NCBI GenBank assembly: GCA_045864775.1 | Contig: BTVR01000001.1 | Location: 620,001 to 684,000, forward strand | DNA from: Macondimonas sp045864775 | Lineage (GTDB): Bacteria > Pseudomonadota > Gammaproteobacteria > UBA5335 | Reading direction: 5' to 3' | DNA length: 64,000 bases | Part shown: in pieces, positions 34,503 to 42,893 of the stretch | How positions within the stretch are numbered: the stretch's first letter is position 1 | Layout of the letters: each line of letters opens with the position of its first letter | The notes under the pieces: generated by a model | Database searches by the model: none | Seen by the model: only the letters and a program-made list of their open reading frames with translations | Told to the model about the DNA's origin: nothing | Program-made: the position numbers and the translations under genes

Positions 34503-35765
34503 ATGAACGCAATCTGGAAATATGGACGATTTTTCATCGGCACCTGGGTGGTGCTGCTCGGCATTCCGATGACCCTGCTGGGCGGGGTCTGGCCCTTTGC
34601 TTTTCTGGCCGGCACGATCGCGGCGCTGTTCATCAGCGAACTGATGTCCGGTCGCTACGAGGACGAGCCGACCTACGAGCAGGGCTGGATCTTCTATCCC
34701 ATCCAATACTTCAGCCAGTTCGTCAGCATCGCGATGATCATCCTGGTGGCCTGGTACATGGGATTGCCCGACGATCTGTTCGGGATCGGCGCCGCCGTGA
34801 GCTCGCTGACGGGCATCGACATCCTGGCGCGGCACGCCGAACTCAGCACGGCATGGACGAGCGTCGGCGTCGTGGGCCTCGGCGGGCTGGCGGGGGCGCT
34901 GGCCTCCATCGCCGTGGGCCATGAACTGACCCATCGCACGGAAAACCCCCTGGCCGTCTTCATCGGCCGGCTGGGCGAGGCCTTCAGCCTGTTCACGCAT
35001 TTCTCGATCCGCCATCCCTACGGCCACCACAATCTGGTCTGCACGCCGGCCGATCCGGCCACCGCGCGCCGCGGCGAGAACTTCTACCACTTCATGGTGC
35101 GTTCCGTCATCGGCCAGAAGAAGATGACCTGGGATCTGGAAGCCGAGCGGCTGCAGCGCATGCGGCAATCGCCCTGGAGCTGGAAGAACAAGGCCTTGCG
35201 CGGCTGGGCGATGGAGTTGGCCGTGGTCGTGTTCTTCATCTGGGCCGCCGGCCTGTACGGCCTGCTCGGGATTCTGGGCGTGACCCTGGTGACGCACGTG
35301 GCGCTGGAACTGGCCAACTACATCGAGCACTACGGCCTGGTGCGGGTGCCCACGGAACCCATGCAGGTGCGCCATGCCTGGAACAGCAACGTGACCGCCA
35401 GCTATTACGTCACCGTGGCGATTTCCCGGCACTCGCATCACCACGCCGACGCGAGTGTGGAGTTCTGGGATCTGAAAGCGTTCCGCGACGAGGCGCCGAC
35501 CACGATCTACGGTTACGGCGTCAGCTTCCTCATTGCCCTGATTCCGCCGCTGTGGAACGAACTGATGGCCCAGAAGCTGTTGTACTGGGACTACAACATG
35601 GCCACCCCGGCCGAACGCCGACTGGCCATGAAGGAAAATCTGGACAGCGGCATCCCCGATCTGGTCGAAGCGGCGAAGCGCTACTACGCGAGCGAAGGCA
35701 GAAGCCTGCCGGAAAACCCGACCCCTGCCCCGGCAGACCGCATCGGGCAACTGGCGACGGCCTGA
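34503..35765 (+). CDS. AlkB-type membrane diiron hydroxylase (alkane 1-monooxygenase-like)
   Basis: A 420-residue integral membrane protein with about six transmembrane segments. Its histidine boxes are those of the AlkB/XylM family: GHELTHR (about residue 140), RHPYGHH (about 172), ELANYIEHYGLVR (about 270-282) and RHSHHHAD (about 311-318). Compared with classical AlkB, EHNRGHH is RHPYGHH and RHSDHH is RHSHHH, so the substrate may not be a simple n-alkane. GGAGGAG 7 bases upstream fixes the ATG at 34503. Electrons would come from rubredoxin/rubredoxin reductase, not encoded nearby. It is followed by a strong terminator, so it is transcribed alone. Confidence 0.82.
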   Translation: MNAIWKYGRFFIGTWVVLLGIPMTLLGGVWPFAFLAGTIAALFISELMSGRYEDEPTYEQGWIFYPIQYFSQFVSIAMIILVAWYMGLPDDLFGIGAAVSSLTGIDILARHAELSTAWTSVGVVGLGGLAGALASIAVGHELTHRTENPLAVFIGRLGEAFSLFTHFSIRHPYGHHNLVCTPADPATARRGENFYHFMVRSVIGQKKMTWDLEAERLQRMRQSPWSWKNKALRGWAMELAVVVFFIWAAGLYGLLGILGVTLVTHVALELANYIEHYGLVRVPTEPMQVRHAWNSNVTASYYVTVAISRHSHHHADASVEFWDLKAFRDEAPTTIYGYGVSFLIALIPPLWNELMAQKLLYWDYNMATPAERRLAMKENLDSGIPDLVEAAKRYYASEGRSLPENPTPAPADRIGQLATA

Positions 35766-35790
35766 ACCCGTCAACCGCAGGCACGATGAA

Positions 35791-35819
35791 GCCCGTCCCG
35801 CCGAGGGGCGGGCTTTTTT
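35791..35819 (+). terminator. Intrinsic terminator of the alkB-like gene
   Basis: GCCCGTCCC pairs with GGGGCGGGC over 9 positions (one G-U), with a 5-base loop, followed by TTTTTT. It begins 26 bases after the stop codon. Confidence 0.9.
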
Positions 35820-36366
35820 CTTCCCAACGTTTTCGTGCGCACCGCAAGCCCTTGCACGGGCCACGCAGGGGCTTGCCGCGCCTCTGGCGCCGCAGCCGTC
35901 CCTCGCGTCGGCCTGGCCTCGCTTTGCGCCGGGCCGATAATCCATGCGGGCGGGTCGCAAGCGGCACGCCTCGTTCCTGATCTCGCGTCCGCCCGGCTGG
36001 TCATTGCCGCGTTCTGGGCCCCGCGACGACGACGCAGCCCGATTCCGCCGTCGCCGCCATAAACGCCGAGGCGGCGATCCGCGTGCCTCTGGCCTTGGTC
36101 GCACGGCGATGCATCGGCCATCACGCGTCCGTCCGTCCGATCGAAAGGCCGGGATGCCACCGGAAGGGGGGCCGCGACCCTCATCATGACCCGCCGTCCG
36201 GCAACCGGCGCCTGCGATCCTTGCCGTCTCGAAGTCGGCGACAGCCGCGTCCCCTTGCAGGCCGCTTTACGGGCACTGGCCACGCGCCGAGGGCGAGCGG
36301 CTCAAGGTCGCGCTCGGCGTGACGAGAACCTGAGTACGGCCATATCCGGCTGTCGCGGGAACCCTC
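35820..36366. other. 547-base intergenic stretch
   Basis: GC-rich sequence between the alkB terminator and the O-antigen ligase-family gene. Open frames run across it on both strands but have the arginine-rich, low-complexity character of antisense or non-coding GC-rich DNA, and none has a ribosome binding site. I see no RNA gene or repeat family. Confidence 0.4.
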
Positions 36367-38535
36367 ATGCCCTCAACGCAACGTCCGCCGTCGCCCTGGC
36401 CCCTCGCGCTCGCCCTGGCCGCCGCGCTTTTTTTCATGCGTACCGAACCGCAGCTCTACCTGCTCGCGATCACTCTCGCCGCCCTCTTCGTCATGGCGGC
36501 CACAACCTTTGCCGCAGCCTCTCGCCTTGACGAGACGCGCGAGGGACGCGCCGCCCACGACGCGACGTCCGGTTCATTCCATGCGGATTTGGGCGACCGG
36601 ACGGCTCGCCGCGAATCGGACCATCCGCCCGATGGCGCTGATGCCGCCCCGATCGCCGGATGGAACGGCGCGATCGCCCATGCGGGGACGCCTCGCGTCG
36701 ACGCGCCGGCGGTCGCGCTCTTCGTTCCGTCCACGACCGGCACCCGGCTCGCCGCCGGCGCGCTGCTCGCCCTGTTCGCCTCGGTGCCCTTCAGCACCCT
36801 GCCGATGACCAGCCTGTGGTTCGCCTGGATCCTGGGCCTGTTTCCTCTGGGTTACCTGCTCGGCGTGACCGCGCTGGCGCGGGGGGCGCCTTCCGGCGGC
36901 GTGATGCGAGCGACGGGGTTGTTCATCGGCGCGTTTGCCCTCTGGGGCGTCATCGAATGGCTGCAGACCGGCAACCGCAGCAACGGCCCCTTTCTCGACT
37001 TCAATGCCTTCGGGGCGCTGTTCTACCTCGCCATCCCGCCCGCCATGGTGGCGCTGGCCGTGACGTCCACGCGCCGCGCCCGGCTGATCCTCGGCAGCTT
37101 TCTGGCGCTGTGCCTGTGGGCGCTGTTCGCCACCGCCTCGCGCGGCGCGATCGGCATCCTCGGGCTGATGATGCTGCCGCTCGTGCTCGGTCTGCGCCGC
37201 GCGGGCACGGCCTGGCGCGCGCCGGTCGCGATGCTGCTCGTGCTCGGCGCGCTGGCCTACGGTGTCGTGCGCTACGCCCCCGAGGCGCCGGTGACGCGCG
37301 AGCTGGTGCGTCTGGGCACCGACCAGTCGACGCAGGACCGGCTCGCCATGTGGCGTTCGGCCTATCAGATGTGGGGCGATCGGCCATGGACGGGCCAGGG
37401 CCTCGGCAGCTACAAGCTGCACTACCTGCACTATCGCAGCCCGGAGGAGATCACCTCTACGGGCGATCTGGCCCATAACGACTACGTGCAACTGCTGGCC
37501 GAGGGCGGCCCCCTGCTGCCGGCGCTGCTCATCCTTGCGGGCCTCGCGACGCTGATCCTCGCCCGCCGGCTGTGGCGTCGCATGGGACCGGCCGCGGCCA
37601 AGGATGAGCGCCGCGAGGCCCTCACCGGCTGGAGCATGGTGCTGCCGGTGTTGGGGCTCTTCGTCCACGCGGGCGTCAATTTCATCTTCTATGTCGCGCC
37701 GCTGGCCCTGCTGGCGGGCCTGATGCTTGCCCGCGCGCGGCATGCAGCCGGGTGCGTGCCCCTACGGCAGGTCCGCCTCGCCGCCCGCCCGCGTCTGGTG
37801 GGTGCCGCCTATGGCCTGGGCGCCGGCCTCGCGCTCGGTGCGCTGAGCGTCGACTGGCTGGCCTCCCAGGCCTTCGATCCCGCCAACCGCTGGCCGGTCT
37901 TTGCGGAGCGCCGCGCCAACCCGGTGGCACGCTACCAGATGGCGATGGCGTTCGCCGCTCTGCGGCCTCATCACGTCGCGACCCAACAGGCGCTCACCAC
38001 CGCCGCCACCCAACTCGCGTTTGCCGACCGCACCGGCCCGACCGGGAGCGTTTGGGCAGGACTGGCCCTGACCCATGCGCGCACGTGGCTGGCGGCGAGC
38101 CGCGGCAATCCGTACGTGGACATGTCGATCGGCCAACTCGCCTGGCACTTTCCGGTGCTCCAGCCGCATCTGGCGCCGGAGTTTCCGGCCGATCCTGAAG
38201 CTATTCTGCGCCGCGCGATCGAGGGCGACTGGATCAACGCCGAGCACTACCTGCTGCTGGCGCGCTACCAGGAAGAGGTTCAGCACGCCCCGGAACGGGC
38301 ACTGGAGACGCTGGTCGCGGCGCTGCGCTGGGCCCGCGTACCGCAACCCTCGGCCGCCGGCGTGGAGGCCTGGAAACGGTTGTACCGTCGCAGCATGGCG
38401 CTGTCCGAGACCACCGGCCAGGGGCCGGCAGCGATCGGTTTTGCCCGCATCGTGATCCAGTTCGACCCAAGCGATGAATCGGCGCGCCGGCTGCTCGCCG
38501 CGGCCCCGGCCGCGGGCGATGTTGCTGCACGCTGA
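36367..38535 (+). CDS. O-antigen ligase / polymerase family membrane protein
   Basis: A 722-residue protein. About 12 transmembrane segments run through residues ~10-520; the Wzy_C/O-antigen ligase core is seen as FATASRGAIGILGLMMLPLV (conserved Arg), then the periplasmic loop with DRLAMWRSAYQMWGDRPWTG, QGLGSYKLHY, and HNDYVQLLAEGG. A soluble helical C-terminal region of ~200 residues (TPR-like) follows. An unusual Asp/Arg-rich hydrophilic insert separates helices 2 and 3 (about residues 55-115). The family contains lipid A ligases (WaaL), O-antigen polymerases and pilin O-oligosaccharyltransferases. With pilA 4 kb upstream, pilin glycosylation is possible but unproven. Confidence 0.75.
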   Translation: MPSTQRPPSPWPLALALAAALFFMRTEPQLYLLAITLAALFVMAATTFAAASRLDETREGRAAHDATSGSFHADLGDRTARRESDHPPDGADAAPIAGWNGAIAHAGTPRVDAPAVALFVPSTTGTRLAAGALLALFASVPFSTLPMTSLWFAWILGLFPLGYLLGVTALARGAPSGGVMRATGLFIGAFALWGVIEWLQTGNRSNGPFLDFNAFGALFYLAIPPAMVALAVTSTRRARLILGSFLALCLWALFATASRGAIGILGLMMLPLVLGLRRAGTAWRAPVAMLLVLGALAYGVVRYAPEAPVTRELVRLGTDQSTQDRLAMWRSAYQMWGDRPWTGQGLGSYKLHYLHYRSPEEITSTGDLAHNDYVQLLAEGGPLLPALLILAGLATLILARRLWRRMGPAAAKDERREALTGWSMVLPVLGLFVHAGVNFIFYVAPLALLAGLMLARARHAAGCVPLRQVRLAARPRLVGAAYGLGAGLALGALSVDWLASQAFDPANRWPVFAERRANPVARYQMAMAFAALRPHHVATQQALTTAATQLAFADRTGPTGSVWAGLALTHARTWLAASRGNPYVDMSIGQLAWHFPVLQPHLAPEFPADPEAILRRAIEGDWINAEHYLLLARYQEEVQHAPERALETLVAALRWARVPQPSAAGVEAWKRLYRRSMALSETTGQGPAAIGFARIVIQFDPSDESARRLLAAAPAAGDVAAR

Positions 38536-38621
38536 GCGGCTTGCCCGTGGCGGCCATTCGCGCGCAGAGGGGGCGATCGCTCAAGCGGCTCAAGCCGCGG
38601 CGAAACAGGCCGACTTTATGA

Positions 38622-38653
38622 GTGTCGCTTACCAATGACACCGCTTGGTGTCA
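38622..38653 (+). promoter_or_regulatory. Operator with three half-sites before the XRE regulator
   Basis: TGACACC-GCTT-GGTGTCA (38636-38653) is a perfect 7-base inverted repeat, and a third half-site GTGTC (38622-38626) faces the first arm across 10 bases. The right arm overlaps a plausible -35 (TTGGTG, 38645-38650) with a TACACT -10 (38669-38674) 18 bases away. Binding would block the promoter, the usual autoregulation of XRE repressors. Confidence 0.65.
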
Positions 38654-38702
38654 AGACCATATTGCTTCTACACTGACCCGAAACAACCCAAAGGCAACGT
38701 CC

Positions 38703-39041
38703 ATGACCATCGGGCAACGCATTCAGCAGGCGCGCGAAAAATCAGGTATGTCCCAGACCCGGCTGGCGGAGCTGCTCGGTGTGACCCGCAGCGCGTGCAG
38801 CCAATGGGAATCCGGCAGCGGGACCTCGCCGCGGCGCGAACGACTCGAGCAGGTTGCGCAACTGCTGTCGGTCAACTACGAATGGCTGGCGACGGGCCGC
38901 GGCCAGATGCGCGGGCGTGGCAACCGGCCCATGCGCGACGGCGTGCTGGCGCCGGAGGAGCAGGAACTGCTGAGCGCCTTCGGGCAGCTGCCGAGCGGCG
39001 CCAGGCGCGCCCTGATCGATTTTTTGCGCGCGCTGGGTTAG
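38703..39041 (+). CDS. XRE-family transcriptional regulator
   Basis: A 112-residue protein. The N-terminal Cro/C1-type helix-turn-helix covers residues ~4-60 (IGQRIQQAREKSGMSQTRLA, then ELLGVTRSACSQWESG, then ERLEQVAQLLSVNYEWLATG). The tail ends in a short amphipathic helix (ARRALIDFLRALG) probably used for dimerisation. The ATG at 38703 starts the fold; its own promoter carries a matching inverted repeat. No phage genes surround it, so it is probably a housekeeping stress or metabolic regulator rather than a prophage repressor. Confidence 0.85.
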   Translation: MTIGQRIQQAREKSGMSQTRLAELLGVTRSACSQWESGSGTSPRRERLEQVAQLLSVNYEWLATGRGQMRGRGNRPMRDGVLAPEEQELLSAFGQLPSGARRALIDFLRALG

Positions 39042-39117
39042 GCTGCAGCCCACTTTTTCCATCCCGGGCGATTCCGGCGATGGTCTCTTCGTTCAAGCAG
39101 CCCGCCGGAGCGCCGCC

Positions 39118-39603
39118 ATGCAAATCGCCGCGAACACAGTCGTCGTCATCGAGTACAGCGTCACGACACCCGAGGGCGAGCTGATCGACTCCTCGAGCCA
39201 GAGCGGCGAGCCGCTCACCTACCTGCACGGCGCCGGCAACATCGTGCCCGGCCTCGAAGACGCCCTGACCGGCCGACGGGTGGGTGATTCCCTGCAGGTG
39301 TCCGTGCCGCCCGAGCAGGGTTACGGCGAACGCCACGACGAATTGGTGCAGGTCGTGCATCGCGACCAGTTCGTCGGCATCGAACAGATGGAAATCGGCA
39401 TGCAGTTCCAGACCGAGGCCGATGGCGAAGTGCACCTCGTCACCGTCACCGGGCTGGAAGGCGACGAGGTGATCGTCGATGCCAACCACCCCCTGGCCGG
39501 CGAAACGCTGGTGTTCGACGTGACCGTATTGGAAGTCCGGCCGGCGACGCGCGAGGAGCTGGCGCACGGCCACGTGCACGGGCCCGGCGGACATCACCAC
39601 TGA
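39118..39603 (+). CDS. slyD: SlyD-type FKBP peptidyl-prolyl cis-trans isomerase
   Basis: A 161-residue two-domain FKBP: the isomerase domain opens TVVVIEYSVTTPEGELIDSS and contains PLTYLHGAGNIVPGLEDALTG, into which the insert-in-flap chaperone domain is placed (VPPEQGYGERHDELVQVVHR onward), closing with LVFDVTVLEVRPAT. The C-terminal metal-binding tail is short, HGHVHGPGGHHH, compared with the long Cys/His tail of E. coli SlyD. It assists folding and may carry nickel. Monocistronic to all appearance. Confidence 0.9.
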   Translation: MQIAANTVVVIEYSVTTPEGELIDSSSQSGEPLTYLHGAGNIVPGLEDALTGRRVGDSLQVSVPPEQGYGERHDELVQVVHRDQFVGIEQMEIGMQFQTEADGEVHLVTVTGLEGDEVIVDANHPLAGETLVFDVTVLEVRPATREELAHGHVHGPGGHHH

Positions 39604-39663
39604 CCGGCGACCAATGCAGCGGGCCGGCTGAGCATCCTCACCCGGCCCGTGCGTCCACAGCGC

Positions 39664-40140
39664 TCAGGACGCGCCCGGCGCCGGCAGCGCCGCCTGACGC
39701 TCCTTCATCTTCCGCCGCATGTCGCGCACGAAGCGCCAGTTGCGCAGCACCCACCACCAGCTCACCTTGAAGCCGACGTCCTGCACCTTGTACTGGCCCT
39801 TTTCGTTGATCCAGTGCGTGGTCAGCCGCCCCGGCTTGAGACGATAGGTCGCGCTCTCCCCGTTCACGCTCACGGGCGCGCCGGCCAGCCCCAGGATGGA
39901 CGGGTCCATGGGATCGCCGCTGCCCATATAGGGCATCAGCTTCTGCACGAAAGCAAAGGTGATGAGCTTCATCAGCGTCATGAACTCGTCCCGCGCCGGC
40001 CCCTCCATCAGCCGCTGCATGGGGCTGCGCGCATCGGCCGGATCCGGCGGACCGGCCTCGAACAGTTTCTGCAGCATGCCGGCGAGGCAGTCGCGCAGCA
40101 GTTCGGCGCGCTCCTGGGTGAGGGTGGCTTCGGTGTTCAT
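39664..40140 (-). CDS. Conserved-looking protein of unknown function
   Basis: About 158 residues from the ATG at 40140, which follows a GGGAG element. The protein starts with a helical region (EATLTQERAELLRDCLAGML), has a charged middle (GPARDEFMTLMKLITFAFVQ) and a beta-rich part (GESATYRLKPGRLTTHWINE) ending in a basic amphipathic tail. There is no signal peptide or recognisable domain. It is convergent with slyD and divergent from the thioesterase. Coding status rests on codon pattern and the clean ends; function unknown. Confidence 0.55.
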   Translation of the reverse strand: MNTEATLTQERAELLRDCLAGMLQKLFEAGPPDPADARSPMQRLMEGPARDEFMTLMKLITFAFVQKLMPYMGSGDPMDPSILGLAGAPVSVNGESATYRLKPGRLTTHWINEKGQYKVQDVGFKVSWWWVLRNWRFVRDMRRKMKERQAALPAPGAS

Positions 40141-40369
40141 GGTGTGAGAGTGCTCCCGCCGCGACGCCGGGCGACGCGGATCGTTTCGATGGACGCCGGA
40201 TCGATGGCAAAACGCCGATGGTAAGCACAAGTGCCGGCAAAGGCGAGCCTTCGAGGCGCCTTGATCGGCGCAGGTCTTGCGTCGCCGCGCAGAGCCTTTA
40301 GACTGCCCGCCTTTGCCAACGCCTGCGCTTCCCGCCACGGGATCGCTGCACCGGAAACCGCGAGTCTGC

Positions 40370-41188
40370 ATGATCGACGACACCACGCCCGCCCTGTTCG
40401 TGACCGATGAGGAGGGACGCCATCACCCCACCCGCTACGCCGTGGGTCCGTGGGACCCGCGACTGCTGCATGGCGGCGCCACCGGCGGTCTCGTGGCGCA
40501 CGCGCTGGAACTCGCCGATCCGGCGCCGACGCTGCAGTTCGTGCGGCTCAGCATCGATCTGCTGCGCCCGGTGCCACTGGCGCCGCTGACGGCTGAGGCG
40601 CGGGTGGTGCGCAGCGGCACGCGTCTGTGCGTCATGGAAGCCGAACTGCGCCATGAGGATAAGGTCGTGGTGAAGGCCCAGGCGCTGAAGCTCATGCCCG
40701 AGGCGGTGAGCGCACCCGAGCACGCCCGTCCCGACCGCCCCTTGCCCGCCGATCCCGAGACGATTCCCGTCACCGATCTCATGGGCCGGGCGCTGCCCGA
40801 ACTCGCCCAGCGTCGACCGAGCATGCACCACTGCATCGAGGCCAAGCGTGTGCGGGGCTTCGCCTTGCGCGGCGAGGGCACGGCCTGGCTGCGCTGCGCG
40901 GTGCCCATCGTGCACGGCAGGGTGCTCTCGCCCTTCGGACGGGTGGCGGCGCTGGCGGATTTCGGCAATGGGCTGGCGCAGCTCCAGGTCGACAACCGCA
41001 CCGGCTGCATCAACGCCGATATCAGCCTCCACCTGCTGCGTCCGCCGAGCGCCGAATGGATCTGCCTCGAGGCGCGCGCGGAGCTGTTCGATCATGGCCT
41101 GGGCGCCGTGCACACCGCCCTCTACGATCCGGCCGGCTACCTTGGCCGCGTCACCCAGACCCTGCTCACCCGCCGCATGGGCCGCTGA
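40370..41188 (+). CDS. Acyl-CoA thioesterase, double hot-dog (TesB/4HBT-3 type)
   Basis: A 272-residue protein with two hot-dog halves: the first contains the GPWDPRLLHGGATGGLVAHALE helix region and LQFVRLSIDLLRPVPL, the second LADFGNGLAQL and INADISLHLLRPPSAEWICLEAR. This is the thioesterase-like superfamily seen in fatty-acid and sterol degraders. It hydrolyses acyl-CoA to free acid and CoA; chain preference unknown. The ATG at 40370 is chosen because it precedes the first hot-dog strand. It overlaps the 3' end of the convergent nuclease pseudogene by 23 bases. Confidence 0.8.
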   Translation: MIDDTTPALFVTDEEGRHHPTRYAVGPWDPRLLHGGATGGLVAHALELADPAPTLQFVRLSIDLLRPVPLAPLTAEARVVRSGTRLCVMEAELRHEDKVVVKAQALKLMPEAVSAPEHARPDRPLPADPETIPVTDLMGRALPELAQRRPSMHHCIEAKRVRGFALRGEGTAWLRCAVPIVHGRVLSPFGRVAALADFGNGLAQLQVDNRTGCINADISLHLLRPPSAEWICLEARAELFDHGLGAVHTALYDPAGYLGRVTQTLLTRRMGR

Positions 41189-42123
41189 GGGCGCTCAGGC
41201 GGGGCAGGTCGGCCAGTTGACCGGGGTGGGTGAGCATGATCTGCGGCTTGCCCTCGGTCTGCGGCGGGTACAGGGTCGTCTGGCCCGTCACGTAGACATC
41301 ATTCCGACGACCCTCGCCCGTATAACGCGTTTCCAGCAGCCGGCGCAGGTCCTGCGCCTCCGGCGCCCGCCGGTCGGCAATCCACACCTTGAAGGGCTGG
41401 GCCGGCGAGCCGGCGAAGATCAGGGCGCCATCGCCGACCCAGCGGTTGATGCCTGCCCTGCAGGGCGCAGAACACGCTCAGCGGCTCCCCGCGCGCCGCG
41501 GCGGCAGGCAGATGGCCGTGATCGAGCCGCGCCGACAGCACCCCGGCCCAGGGACCCATCGCCCGATGGTCCTCGACCCAGCCATCGCGCATTTGCCACC
41601 GGGGCAGTAAATCGCGGTAATCCCGCGTGGGGCCGGCGCCGTTGATGCCAGGGTCCCAGACGCCGATGCCTTGGGCCTGGGCGCGGGCTTCGGCCTTGAG
41701 ACACGCGCCATGGTGCGGCCGGGAGCGGCCGTCCTTGACGAAATGCGGGCCCCACCCGGCCGAGACGGCTGCGAGGTTGACGCGCTCGCTCTCCCGCCAG
41801 AGGTAGGCCAGCAAGCGGCCATCGTCGTCGCGGTGACGCACCAGCGCCAGCGAAACCGGGTCAGCGGTATCGAATTCGAGATCCAGGCTCACCTCCGCCT
41901 TCGGCTGGCCCGTGGCATCGGCGCCGAACCAGGACTTGGTCCAGGCCGAGGCCTGCCGACCGGCTTCGGTCACCGGTTTGTTGCCGCCCGGCCGGCTTTC
42001 CTCGCTATCGAGGCAGGCCCGCCGCACCGATTCGGCGCGTCCGTCGAGGTCGACCTTGATGGTGTTGCCGTCGACGATCTTGGCCAACCGCGCCGTGATC
42101 CGTCTTCCCGCCAGGTCATGCAC
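41166..42123 (-). pseudogene. Thermonuclease-domain protein broken by a +1 frameshift
   Basis: The 5' part encodes a staphylococcal-nuclease-like domain: ITARLAKIVDGNTIKVDLDG, VRRACLDSEESRPGG (catalytic Arg and Glu) and GRLLAYLWRESERVNLAAVS (second Arg). At about 41453-41456 the frame is lost: reading CTGCAGGGCAGGCATCAAC, one extra base separates ALQG from INRWVGDGALIFAGSPAQPF in the next frame. That frame then continues to a stop at 41166 through an OB-fold-like tail (RNDVYVTGQTTLYPP, IMLTHPGQLADLP). Removing one base gives a single ~318-residue protein. It may be a real mutation or a sequencing error. Confidence 0.7.
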
Positions 42124-42236
42124 GCTCCAGCAGTCCGCGAAGCAGCATGGGCCGAACTCGTGTCAAGGCCGGGCCGCGGCCGGAACGGGCGGCCGGGTTG
42201 CTATCATGCAGGCATCGAAGCGCACAGGGGACCGAC

Positions 42237-42893
42237 ATGGATCCGCAGTTCTGGCACGAGCGATGGGCGCGTGGCGAAATCGGCTTTCACCGCGGCGACG
42301 TGCATCCGCTGCTCGTCCGCCACGGCGCGCCGCTCGCCGGCCGGCGCGTCCTCGTGCCCCTGTGCGGCAAGAGCCTGGATCTGGCGCATCTGGCCGAGCT
42401 CGGTTGTCACGTCGTGGGCATCGAGCTCAGCGCGGCGGCGATCGGCGCCTTTTTCGAGGAACAGCGACTCGAGCCGGCCGCAACGACGCAGGGCCCGGGC
42501 CGAGCTTGGCAGGCCGGACCCTATACGCTGCTGGAAGGCGACTACTTCGCGTTTTCCGCCGCCGATCTCGGCCCGCCCTGCACCGGGTTGTATGATCGCG
42601 CGGCGCTCATCGCTCTGCCGCCCGAGCGCCGACCGGCTTACGCCGCCCACACCGCCCGGCTGCTCGTCCCCGAGGCCTGGGGCCTCTTGATCACGCTCGA
42701 CTACCCGCAGGAGGCGATGGCTGGGCCGCCCTTCGCCGTGCCGGATACAGAGGTCCGCGCGCTGTACGGCCCGCGCGCCGAGATCGCCGAGTTGGAGATC
42801 GAGGAGGCGCTGGCGTCAGAACCGCGCTTCGCCGAGCGCGGCCTGACCCGGCTTCGGCAAACGGCTTGGGCCTTGGCCTTTCGCGGCACATGA
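42237..42893 (+). CDS. tpm: Thiopurine S-methyltransferase family protein
   Basis: A 218-residue SAM-dependent methyltransferase. FWHERWARGEIGFHRGDVHP at the N-terminus and RVLVPLCGKSLDLAHLAELG (SAM site, about residues 40-59), then VVGIELSAAAIGAFF, are diagnostic of bacterial TPMT. Such enzymes methylate thiopurines and also selenium and tellurium oxyanions; the natural substrate is generally unclear. Its stop is shared with the next gene's start (ATGA), so here it is part of a coupled operon with a GNAT-C39 fusion and an ATP-grasp ligase, which may mean a more specific role. Confidence 0.88.
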   Translation: MDPQFWHERWARGEIGFHRGDVHPLLVRHGAPLAGRRVLVPLCGKSLDLAHLAELGCHVVGIELSAAAIGAFFEEQRLEPAATTQGPGRAWQAGPYTLLEGDYFAFSAADLGPPCTGLYDRAALIALPPERRPAYAAHTARLLVPEAWGLLITLDYPQEAMAGPPFAVPDTEVRALYGPRAEIAELEIEEALASEPRFAERGLTRLRQTAWALAFRGT

